Shown one piece after another: positions 1 to 5,953 of a DNA stretch of 5,953 bases. Numbering within the stretch: position 1 is the stretch's first letter; each line of letters begins with the position of its first letter. The stretch is from Congregibacter sp. (GTDB lineage: Bacteria; Pseudomonadota; Gammaproteobacteria; Pseudomonadales; Halieaceae): NCBI GenBank assembly GCA_013911345.1, contig JACETJ010000092.1:1-5953 (forward strand). The letters are read 5' to 3'. The notes under the pieces are model-generated. The model was not told the origin of the DNA. It saw nothing but the letters and a program-made list of their open reading frames with translations, and did not search any database. A program made the translations under genes and the position numbers.

Positions 1-1982
1 CAACCGGCCTGGCAACTTTGGTCGGTGAAGAGCTCGATGTGAATCCGCTCGATATGGATGTCAGGCTTGCCGGCGCTCACGAAGACTACGTGAACCCGCT
101 GTTTGGGATGCAGGGCACTGGCGGCAGTACTTCGATCCGCGCGCACTACACCCAGTTACGCCAAGTGGGTGCCAACACTCGCGCGCTGATCCTCGAGGCT
201 GCAGCCAAAGATCTCGGCGTGGCCGCCTCCTCACTTACTACTGATAACGGTTATGTAGTGGCCGGCGAAACGCGCCACCCCTATGCCGACTTTATCAATA
301 CGGCTCAAGCGCTCACGATTGACGCAGATGCACCGTTGAAACCGACCTCGCAATTTCAATACATCGGTCAGGAAACACGCCGGGTCGATGCGATTGCGAA
401 GGCAACCGGTACCGCACAATTCGGTATCGATGTGGATGTGCCTGGCATGCATTACGCGGTCGTAGTGCGCCCCCCGGTTGCGCGAGCCAAGGCGCTGTCG
501 GTGAACGCGGCGAGCGCCAAAGATATGCCCGGCGTCGTCGATGTTTTGGAGGTTCACACTGGCGTGGCGGTGGTGGCCGAGACTTTTTGGCAGGCCAAGC
601 AAGCCGCAGCTAAAGTCGAGGTGCAGTGGGAGTCCATGCCTCTTGAGGCGGTCGACACCGACACACTGCGACGGGATTACGCTGCGGCGCTAGATGGCGG
701 TGACGGCGTGGAAGGCCCGAACGAGGGTGACATTGAGGCGGCGATGGATGCGGCCGACGTGACCCACGAAGCCGAGTACTGGGCGCCGTTACTGTCTCAC
801 TCGCCCATGGAACCGATGAATGCCGTAGTGCGAATCGAGGGCGACGAAGCGGACGTGTGGACGGGCATTCAGTTCCCCTCAGCGGTGCCGGGGTTGGTGT
901 CACGTGTGGCAGACATTCCCGCTGAGAACGTGCGCTTTCATCAGACTTATCTTGGTGGCGGTTTTGGCCGGCGTGGCTCTCCCTCATATGTGGTGGAGGC
1001 GACCGAGATTGCCAAGGCGACGGGTAAGCCGATTCAGCTCGTGTGGACTCGCGAGGACGATATCCAGCAGGGGCCTTTCCGCCCCGCATCACTGATGCGC
1101 ATCAAAGCGGGTGTCGATAATGACGGCAACCTGATCGCGTGGGATGCCGCGCGGGCAGGGGCGGATATTTCCCCCGATACTTTTCGTTCGCTGTTGCCGG
1201 CTCTCTACTCCTGGATGGGCGATGGGATGATCGAAGGCGTCGCTAATTTGAGTGAGTGGTACTTCGAGAAATTCGCAACTGATGAGTCGAGCACCGAGGG
1301 GTTATTCGAGGACTACGATCACCCCAATACCCGCGTGAACCACATGACGGTCGATCACGAACTACCGATGACCTTCTGGCGCTCCGTGGGCCACTCGTAC
1401 ACCGCGTTTGCCAAAGAATCGATGATCGACGAACTGGCCGAAGCGGCGGGTTTAGATGAGGTGGCGTTCCGTGTACAGAACACCCAGAACGCACCGCGCC
1501 TCAATAACGTGATTCGGGTTGCGGGTGAGCACATGGCCAAAATGAACCCGCCCGCGGGTCATCATCTGGGCTTTGCGGCGCATCATTCTTTTCACACCGA
1601 CGTGGCCGAGATCGCCGAGGTGTCGGTGGAAAACGGCAAGATCCGCGTGCACAAGGTGACCTGCGTGCTTGATTGCGGTCAGGCGGTGAACCCCGACATC
1701 GTGCGCTCACAGATCGAGGGCGGCGTCATCTATGGTCTCACCGCCGCGCTCTATGGCGGGCTCAATCTCGAACGCGGTGCGATCAAGGAAAGCAACTTCC
1801 ACGATTACCCCATGCTGCGCATGAGTGAGTCGCCTGAGATCGAGGTCGTGATCATCGACAGCGGCACCAAGCCCACCGGTGTGGGCGAGCCAGGGCTCCC
1901 ACCCATTGCCCCTGCGGTGGCCAATGCCGTCTACAAAGCTACGGGTCAGCGCCTGCGCTCACTGCCATTGCAGTTGGCCTAA
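1..1982 (+). CDS. Molybdopterin-binding subunit of a xanthine dehydrogenase/aldehyde oxidase-family enzyme, IorB-like (5' partial)
   Basis: This is the large catalytic subunit of a molybdenum hydroxylase, which hydroxylates an aldehyde or N-heterocycle using water and passes electrons to a separate [2Fe-2S] subunit. The frame is open from base 3 (659 residues seen). The opening TGLATLVGEELDV is an internal family motif, so the TTG at 18 is not the start; no Shine-Dalgarno sequence precedes it. Roughly 70-110 N-terminal residues, often including a Tat signal, should lie upstream. Counting from base 3: an a/b hammerhead-like section at about 122-210 (K-A-T-G-T-A-Q-F-G-I-D), HSPMEPMNA near 266-274, the molybdopterin-contacting GGGFGRRG at 318-325 (bases 954-977), WRSVGHSY further on, SNFHDYPMLRM, and GVGEPG with the expected catalytic Glu629 (bases 1887-1889). 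Gene order in this family usually puts the iron-sulfur subunit upstream; it is not visible. The substrate cannot be told from sequence. IorB-type membership is fairly sure; isoquinoline as substrate is not implied. Confidence 0.93.
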   Translation, partial: TGLATLVGEELDVNPLDMDVRLAGAHEDYVNPLFGMQGTGGSTSIRAHYTQLRQVGANTRALILEAAAKDLGVAASSLTTDNGYVVAGETRHPYADFINTAQALTIDADAPLKPTSQFQYIGQETRRVDAIAKATGTAQFGIDVDVPGMHYAVVVRPPVARAKALSVNAASAKDMPGVVDVLEVHTGVAVVAETFWQAKQAAAKVEVQWESMPLEAVDTDTLRRDYAAALDGGDGVEGPNEGDIEAAMDAADVTHEAEYWAPLLSHSPMEPMNAVVRIEGDEADVWTGIQFPSAVPGLVSRVADIPAENVRFHQTYLGGGFGRRGSPSYVVEATEIAKATGKPIQLVWTREDDIQQGPFRPASLMRIKAGVDNDGNLIAWDAARAGADISPDTFRSLLPALYSWMGDGMIEGVANLSEWYFEKFATDESSTEGLFEDYDHPNTRVNHMTVDHELPMTFWRSVGHSYTAFAKESMIDELAEAAGLDEVAFRVQNTQNAPRLNNVIRVAGEHMAKMNPPAGHHLGFAAHHSFHTDVAEIAEVSVENGKIRVHKVTCVLDCGQAVNPDIVRSQIEGGVIYGLTAALYGGLNLERGAIKESNFHDYPMLRMSESPEIEVVIIDSGTKPTGVGEPGLPPIAPAVANAVYKATGQRLRSLPLQLA

Positions 1983-1998
1983 GGCGCCGCAAACACAG

Positions 1999-2024
1999 CG
2001 TGAGGTGGCAGGGGCCACCTCACG
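1999..2024 (+). terminator. Perfect 11-bp hairpin after the molybdenum subunit gene, possible terminator
   Basis: Bases 1999-2009 (CGTGAGGTGGC) pair perfectly with 2014-2024 (GCCACCTCACG) around a four-base AGGG loop, 16 bases after the TAA stop. The position and strength suit a transcript end or an mRNA 3'-end protector. The sequence that follows is GCTCCTCCTC rather than a T-run, so it is not a textbook intrinsic terminator. It could instead be a Rho-assisted end or an intergenic repeat unit. Confidence 0.45.
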
Positions 2025-2144
2025 GCTCCTCCTCACCATTGCGGTGTTTGCATGACTTACATCACTCTCAACTCGCACGCAGCCTCGAAAAGGTGGCGAA
2101 ACGGTGGTCAGCCGATACACTCCCCAGCATTCAGCAGCGTTAGT

Positions 2145-2148
2145 GGAG
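2145..2148 (+). promoter_or_regulatory. Ribosome binding site that decides the reductase start
   Basis: GGAG at 2145-2148 lies 10 bases before the ATG at 2159 but only 4 bases before the in-frame TTG at 2153. The spacing and the stronger start codon favour the ATG. The alternative start would add only two residues (Met-Ile). Confidence 0.6.
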
Positions 2149-2158
2149 CGAATTGATA

Positions 2159-2932
2159 ATGGATGTAGCAGATCGAGTGGTGTTGATTACCGGTGCCAGC
2201 TCAGGCGTGGGCGCGGCATTGGCGACCCAACTTGGCGAGATGGGCGCCCGTGTAGTGGTGAATTACAGCCGCTCAGCAGAGGCGGCCGAAGCCGTCGTGG
2301 CTAAGGTGGTAGAGGCGGGTGGTCGCGCACTGGCACTCCAAGCAGACGTCTCGGAGGAAGCCGACTGCAAACGACTCGTCGAGACCACTGTGGAGCATTT
2401 TGGGCAGCTCGATGTGCTGGTGAATAATGCGGGCACCACCACCTTTGTCCCCCACGACCAACTCGATGCGCTCACCGAAGATATTTGGCTCCGCACACTG
2501 CGGGTTAATCTGGTCGGCGCCTTCATGATGTCGCGTGAAGTGGCGCCCCACATCGAAGCCGCTGGGGGTGGCGAGATTGTCATGACTTCAAGTATTGCGA
2601 GCACAACTGCCAACGGTAGCTCGATCGCCTACTGCGCCTCCAAGGCGGGCATGAACAGCCTGACCCGCACGCTGGCCAAAACCTTGGGCAAGAAAAAGAT
2701 CCGCGTGAATGCAGTATTGCCCGGCCTGATTGATGGCGACTGGGCTTTCAATACCTGGGGCGGCGGTGACGCTGAGCAGTACGAGGGCCTGAAAAAGATG
2801 TTCGCGGACCAGACCCCGCTGGGGCATGTGACCACGCCCGAGGATGTGGCGGACACTATTTTGTCGCTGATCACGGGTTCCGACTACGTGACCGGCCAAT
2901 TAGTCACTCTCGATTCCGGCTTCACTTTGTAA
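2159..2932 (+). CDS. Classical short-chain dehydrogenase/reductase (FabG-like SDR)
   Basis: This is a complete 257-residue cytosolic NAD(P)-dependent oxidoreductase that interconverts a hydroxyl and a carbonyl group. Residues counted from the ATG at 2159: the Rossmann glycine motif TGASSGVG at 11-18; VVVNYSRS at 32-39, where the basic residue after strand 2 suggests NADP(H), as in FabG; D63 of the ADV motif; NNAG at 89-92; structural Asn117 in RVNLVG; and the catalytic Ser145, Tyr158 and Lys162, with the usual 13-residue Ser-Tyr spacing and YxxxK. IRVNAVLPG and the C-terminal TGQLVTLDSGF are also typical. Length is normal for the family. It is preceded by a 176-bp gap containing a hairpin and followed by a terminator, so it is probably transcribed alone. 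It could be annotated as 3-oxoacyl-ACP reductase, but the family has many substrates and no fatty acid synthesis genes are nearby; the substrate stays open. Confidence 0.95.
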   Translation: MDVADRVVLITGASSGVGAALATQLGEMGARVVVNYSRSAEAAEAVVAKVVEAGGRALALQADVSEEADCKRLVETTVEHFGQLDVLVNNAGTTTFVPHDQLDALTEDIWLRTLRVNLVGAFMMSREVAPHIEAAGGGEIVMTSSIASTTANGSSIAYCASKAGMNSLTRTLAKTLGKKKIRVNAVLPGLIDGDWAFNTWGGGDAEQYEGLKKMFADQTPLGHVTTPEDVADTILSLITGSDYVTGQLVTLDSGFTL

Positions 2933-2941
2933 AGTCATGCG

Positions 2942-2958
2942 GGCCGAATCGGCCTTTT
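2942..2958 (+). terminator. Intrinsic terminator after the SDR gene
   Basis: GGCCG (2942-2946) pairs with CGGCC (2950-2954) around the loop AAT and is followed directly by TTTT (2955-2958). A G-T wobble can add one pair at the base. It begins 9 bases after the TAA stop. The stem is short but all G-C, and the T-tract is in the right place, so it probably ends the reductase transcript. Confidence 0.7.
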
Positions 2959-3182
2959 AGAGCTCTCCCGAGCAGCCCGATACGCATAGTGTGCTTGGCG
3001 GACTCGGCCACTAGCTTGTCATCTTCTGCACAATGCAATCGCCATTCAGCGGGTTAATATCTTGGGCAATTAGTGCTGATTCTTTAAGCGTGGCAAGCAG
3101 GCTGGGATGCCTATGTAAGTCGCGCGAGGGCTGGTAGTAGGGTCGATCCTGATGCTTCTTACTTTAGGCCGCCCATTATTTT
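2959..3182. other. Intergenic stretch without a supported gene
   Basis: No complete gene with a start codon and ribosome binding site was found on either strand. The leader of the downstream exported-protein gene should lie here, but no -35/-10 pair with good matches and spacing could be picked. A short imperfect fold (GGCA 3092-3095 with TGCC 3108-3111) and two minus-strand open stretches without good starts are the only structure noticed. No known riboswitch class was recognised. Confidence 0.5.
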
Positions 3183-3188
3183 GAAGGG
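3183..3188 (+). promoter_or_regulatory. Ribosome binding site of the DUF11-repeat protein gene
   Basis: GAAGGG at 3183-3188 is 7 bases before the ATG at 3196, a good Shine-Dalgarno position. A second in-frame ATG at 3226 (Met11) lacks a comparable site and would cut off part of the basic signal-peptide n-region, so 3196 is preferred. Confidence 0.7.
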
Positions 3189-3195
3189 TTTAGGT

Positions 3196-3309
3196 ATGGA
3201 CGTGACAACAAAGTGGCAGAGATTTATGCGTGTGCTGGGGCGACTTTCACGGCCACTGGCTGCATTTGTATGGCTGCTCAGCCTGAGCGGTTGGGCTTCA
3301 GCTTCCGCG
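3196..3309 (+). other. Sec signal peptide of the DUF11-repeat protein
   Basis: Residues 1-38 show a basic n-region (Lys6, Arg9, Arg12, Arg16, Arg19), a hydrophobic core from Leu21 to Trp33 (LAAFVWLLSLSGW), and small residues ASASA at 34-38. Cleavage is expected after Ala36 or Ala38, leaving a mature N-terminus near TYVGSV. There is no twin-arginine motif and no lipobox cysteine, so plain Sec export to the periplasm or beyond is expected. Confidence 0.85.
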
Positions 3310-5953
3310 ACCTACGTTGGCAGCGTTACCTACTCTGTAACCCCCCTGCAACCTGCGCCCAATGCGCCTTTTACCCTGACGGCCACTTTCCATGGTGCGG
3401 GCAATGGGCAGCCCTGTGACATCAGTAATATTCAAGCCACCATTCAAGGCGTCACTATTAACGGCCGCCCCAGATCTGGCTATACGCATCCACCAAGCCA
3501 TCCCAGCCTGACGTCCACTTTTTACTTTGCCAATGGTTTTGCGTCGGGCAGCCTCGCACCCACGATTGCTTACGACACCAAGCAACGCAATAAGCAGCAA
3601 GCCTGTAACGGTGGTTCCACTGCGCCGATCGACCCTGATGGCAACACCGACCCACCGGAGGTCAAGCCGAATCCAGAGCCGGCACTGGGTATCACCAAAG
3701 CACTGAGCGGTGATACCGCTGATTTTGTGCCCGGCGAGGTAGTCAATTACAAGATCGTCGTCCGCAATGCGGGCGAGGGTGACGCCAGTAACCTCACGAT
3801 TTCTGACCAGCTCAATCCACACCTCGTCTTTGTTGCCTCATCCGATCCAAACGTTTCCTACACGTCGGCTTCAAGGACGGTGAGTTGGACGCTGGCCTCC
3901 CTGCCTTCCAATGACTCTCAGGAATACAGCCTGTCTGTGAAGGTGGCGGACGATGCGCCCGCGGGGGTACTGAGTAATCAAGCAAATGTCATCGCAGGTT
4001 CGCAGGAAAAAGACAGTAATACGATCAATATCACGGTGCATCGCGACCCCAATCTCACGTTGCGTAAAACGATCAACGGGCCCTCGGACACTGGCGTCAG
4101 GCTGAAGGCGGGGTCGATCGCGACCTACCAGATACATTACGAGAATGTGGGCTTCGGTGACGCGAGTAGTGTTGTGATTACCGATGTCATCCCCACGGAA
4201 ATCATTGGTACGCCGTCCCTTCAGGGCGGCAACAGTCATACGTGGGACCCCAGCACTCGCACCGCCACTTGGAATATCGACACGCTGGCCGCCGGCGCGG
4301 GATCAGTGGTGACGGTAAGCGGTGAGATCGATCCGTCATTGGGGGACGTTGATTTTGATAATCAGGCCGCCGTCATCTGGACCGGGGGTTCGACCGACAG
4401 CAACGTCGCCAATATTGCGGTCACACCCGAGCCGAATCTCGATCTGATCAAAAAGGGCGATCAGGATAATGCGAGCCCGGGTGACCGCGTACATACCAGC
4501 CTGACATACGAGAATACCGGTGGTGCAGCAGCGACCGCCGCCGAGGTGATCGATTACCTCCCTGATGCGGTCACGCCAGTGGCGGGTAGTTATGGCAGTG
4601 CGGCCTATAACAGCGTTGACCACACCCTGACCTGGTCGCTCGGGCGCATCGAGGTCGGAGAGCAGGGCAGCCTGTCCTACGCGGTCGACGTGAATAACGA
4701 CGCCGCCCCCGGCCCCGCAAACAATATTGCGACCCTCACGGCCACCAATGTGCCGTCGCCTTCTCAGGCGGTAGCCCAAACTGTGATTAACGTGAACGGC
4801 GTCGTGGATCTTGTTGCGCACAAAGTGCTGCAGTATCCAGACAAGGATCATGTGGGTAACGGTGATGACGTCAGCTATCAGATCTGGGTCGAAAACCGCG
4901 GCAACCTCGATACATCGGGAGGGGTAAAGCTTTCGGATGTCATTCCGACTTACCTCACCTATGCCAATACCAGCCAGTCATGGGCGCTGAGTGGGGACCA
5001 GACCACGCTGTCGCGCACCATTGCAGATATTCCTGCTGGCGGACGCTCAGGCACCTATTTGCTGACCCTCAAAGTGGATGGCACCGGCGCCCCCGATGGT
5101 GCGGTGATCGACAATCAGGTTGAGTCCACCAACACCACAGATAGCATCGACTTCAACCACGTCAGCGCGCCCGCTCGGGTTTATTACAACCTGCCACCCA
5201 AGATCACCCTGACCAAGGCCGCCACGCCTGACGTCTCTGCACCGGTGCTACCCGGTGACGTCATCGATTACACCCTTACAGCGCACCTCGACACGCTGGT
5301 GGGCGTTGATGATTTTCAAATGGGCGACGTGTTGCCGCTGGGCCTCACGTTTGAGGGCAGCGTCAATGCGGGCTACACCGTTGAAACCCTCGACGATGGC
5401 CGTCAGTTGATTACCTGGCCGGTAACGAGCCTGCAAGCGGGTCAGCGCCAGTACCATCTGCGGGCCCGTGTAGACACGGGCCTGGCATTGGGCACGGCGC
5501 TGGAAAACAATGGTCTCGCCGCTTACAACAACGAGTTGGCGGTGAGCACCATAACGCACCACACCACGGAGGCGGCGGTCAGCCTGGCCAAGACCCGCCC
5601 CGACGCGCAGGCGCAGATTGTGGTGGGCGAGGTGCTTCGCTACGAGATCACCTATGAAAACGCCGGCAAGGTACCGCTGACCGGTATCACGGTCACCGAC
5701 AGCTTGCCCGATAACACGACCCTTGGGGCCGCTAATCCCAGCCCCACGTCGACCGCTAATAGTGGCGCGACGCTTGTCTGGCAGCTGCCCGATCTCGATC
5801 CGGGCAAGTCCAATACGATTACCCTCACGGTGAACACCGCCGGTGTGCAGGTGGGCGACACCCTGACCAATCAGGCGTTTGTGACTACGACCGAGGCGCC
5901 GCAGCAGTCGGCGTCTGCGGTATCCACTGTCAGGGAAGCGCCCAATCTGGTCG
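3196..5953 (+). CDS. Exported DUF11-repeat (Ig-like) surface protein, 3' partial
   Basis: The frame is open for 919 codons and runs off the window end, so the C-terminus and any cell-surface anchor are unseen. A Sec-type signal peptide (residues 1-36 or 38) is followed by a beta-rich module (about 39-143) with the protein's only two cysteines (Cys74, Cys137), an Asp/Pro-rich linker (144-163), then tandem DUF11 (TIGR01451-like) repeats starting near residues 164, 286, 414, 537, 669, 794 and 917. Hallmarks seen in most repeats are Y-x-[IL]-x-x-x-N-x-G, D-x-[LI]-P, W-x-[LIV]-x-x-[LI], and an N-Q-A-x-V-like end strand. Such arrays are known in large secreted or surface-attached proteins, where they act as stalks or adhesive scaffolds; that role here is inference from architecture. 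The protein looks rich in Asp, Asn and Thr and poor in Lys/Arg, as exported beta-proteins often are. No enzymatic domain is visible. The 263-bp gap and the terminator upstream suggest its own promoter. Confidence 0.92.
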   Translation, partial: MDVTTKWQRFMRVLGRLSRPLAAFVWLLSLSGWASASATYVGSVTYSVTPLQPAPNAPFTLTATFHGAGNGQPCDISNIQATIQGVTINGRPRSGYTHPPSHPSLTSTFYFANGFASGSLAPTIAYDTKQRNKQQACNGGSTAPIDPDGNTDPPEVKPNPEPALGITKALSGDTADFVPGEVVNYKIVVRNAGEGDASNLTISDQLNPHLVFVASSDPNVSYTSASRTVSWTLASLPSNDSQEYSLSVKVADDAPAGVLSNQANVIAGSQEKDSNTINITVHRDPNLTLRKTINGPSDTGVRLKAGSIATYQIHYENVGFGDASSVVITDVIPTEIIGTPSLQGGNSHTWDPSTRTATWNIDTLAAGAGSVVTVSGEIDPSLGDVDFDNQAAVIWTGGSTDSNVANIAVTPEPNLDLIKKGDQDNASPGDRVHTSLTYENTGGAAATAAEVIDYLPDAVTPVAGSYGSAAYNSVDHTLTWSLGRIEVGEQGSLSYAVDVNNDAAPGPANNIATLTATNVPSPSQAVAQTVINVNGVVDLVAHKVLQYPDKDHVGNGDDVSYQIWVENRGNLDTSGGVKLSDVIPTYLTYANTSQSWALSGDQTTLSRTIADIPAGGRSGTYLLTLKVDGTGAPDGAVIDNQVESTNTTDSIDFNHVSAPARVYYNLPPKITLTKAATPDVSAPVLPGDVIDYTLTAHLDTLVGVDDFQMGDVLPLGLTFEGSVNAGYTVETLDDGRQLITWPVTSLQAGQRQYHLRARVDTGLALGTALENNGLAAYNNELAVSTITHHTTEAAVSLAKTRPDAQAQIVVGEVLRYEITYENAGKVPLTGITVTDSLPDNTTLGAANPSPTSTANSGATLVWQLPDLDPGKSNTITLTVNTAGVQVGDTLTNQAFVTTTEAPQQSASAVSTVREAPNLV
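3685..5953 (+). repeat. Tandem DUF11 repeat array: six full units and the start of a seventh
   Basis: Units lie at about 3685-4050, 4051-4434, 4435-4803, 4804-5199, 5200-5574, 5575-5943, and 5944 onward. Each opens with a hydrophobic strand ending in Lys (Lys168, 291, 419, 543, 674, 799), has an Asp in a D-x-[LI]-[PN] motif (Asp204, 330, 453, 581, 711, 835), and ends in a strand containing Asn (261, 389, 510, 640, 771/772, 892). Unit 4 has Arg607 where the others have a conserved Trp (231, 359, 480, 741, 862). Unit 5 lacks the N-x-G turn found in the rest. The units are similar in protein pattern, but no long identical DNA stretches were noticed, so the duplications look old rather than recent. 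Confidence 0.88.

Noticed and set aside
18..20. TTG as the start codon of the molybdenum subunit
   Set aside because: The frame is open upstream, the residues before it (TGLAT) belong to a conserved internal family motif, there is no Shine-Dalgarno sequence, and the protein would be clearly shorter than the family.
610..1710. Minus-strand and alternative-frame open stretches within the molybdenum subunit gene
   Set aside because: The translations are low-complexity Arg/Pro/Ser-rich and overlap a gene with clear family motifs throughout.
3091..3105. Sigma-54-like promoter TGGCAAG-N4-CTGG about 90 bases before the DUF11 gene
   Set aside because: The -24 half resembles TGGCACG, but the -12 half reads GG instead of the nearly invariant GC, so the match is too weak to report as a promoter.
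3061..3182. Riboswitch in the leader of the DUF11 gene
   Set aside because: G-rich and folded-looking segments were compared from memory with c-di-GMP and TPP riboswitch cores; the conserved core strings are absent.
3213..3419. A 68-codon + strand frame overlapping the start of the DUF11 gene
   Set aside because: It lies out of frame inside the gene, over the signal peptide and N-terminal module, and has no ribosome binding site of its own.
3298..4851. Long minus-strand open frames opposite the DUF11 gene (for example 3298-3822 and 4336-4851)
   Set aside because: They lie antisense to a strongly supported exported repeat protein, show no recognisable motifs and are rich in Arg/Gly/His as expected of shadow frames; several different minus frames are open in succession.

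Overview
The window looks like moderately GC-rich bacterial chromosome, most plausibly from a Gram-negative proteobacterium. That reading rests on an IorB-type molybdenum hydroxylase subunit, a FabG-like reductase and a secreted DUF11-repeat protein; a marine gammaproteobacterium would fit, but no marker here fixes the taxon. All three genes supported are on the + strand. No tRNA, rRNA, CRISPR array, transposase or other clear mobile element was seen.

Region 1 (bases 1-1982) is the 3' nine-tenths or so of a large molybdopterin-binding subunit of the xanthine dehydrogenase/aldehyde oxidase family, of the isoquinoline 1-oxidoreductase beta (IorB-like) type. Its N-terminus lies outside the window. 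It is followed by a perfect 11-bp hairpin (1999-2024). The rest of the 176-bp gap to the next gene shows no convincing promoter. Region 2 (2159-2932) is a complete 257-residue classical short-chain dehydrogenase/reductase with every expected catalytic residue, closed by a compact GC hairpin with a T4 tail (2942-2958).

Region 3 is a 263-bp gap with little content, then a very long reading frame that starts at 3196 with a good ribosome binding site and runs off the window without a stop (919 codons visible). It encodes an exported protein: signal peptide, a roughly 105-residue N-terminal beta-rich module holding the only two cysteines, an acidic Pro-rich linker, then six complete DUF11-type Ig-like repeats of about 122-132 residues and the start of a seventh. 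This is the most interesting part of the window. Every repeat keeps a Lys in its first strand, an Asp in a D-x-[LI]-[PN] motif and an Asn in its last strand, at nearly constant spacing. That pattern could mean intramolecular Lys-Asn isopeptide bonds in a rod-like surface protein.

The three genes do not look like one operon: hairpins and gaps of 176 and 263 bp separate them. The molybdenum enzyme subunit and the reductase could both act on small carbonyl or N-heterocyclic compounds, but nothing here links them to one pathway. The DUF11 protein is probably a cell-surface or secreted structural/adhesive protein unrelated to the two enzymes.
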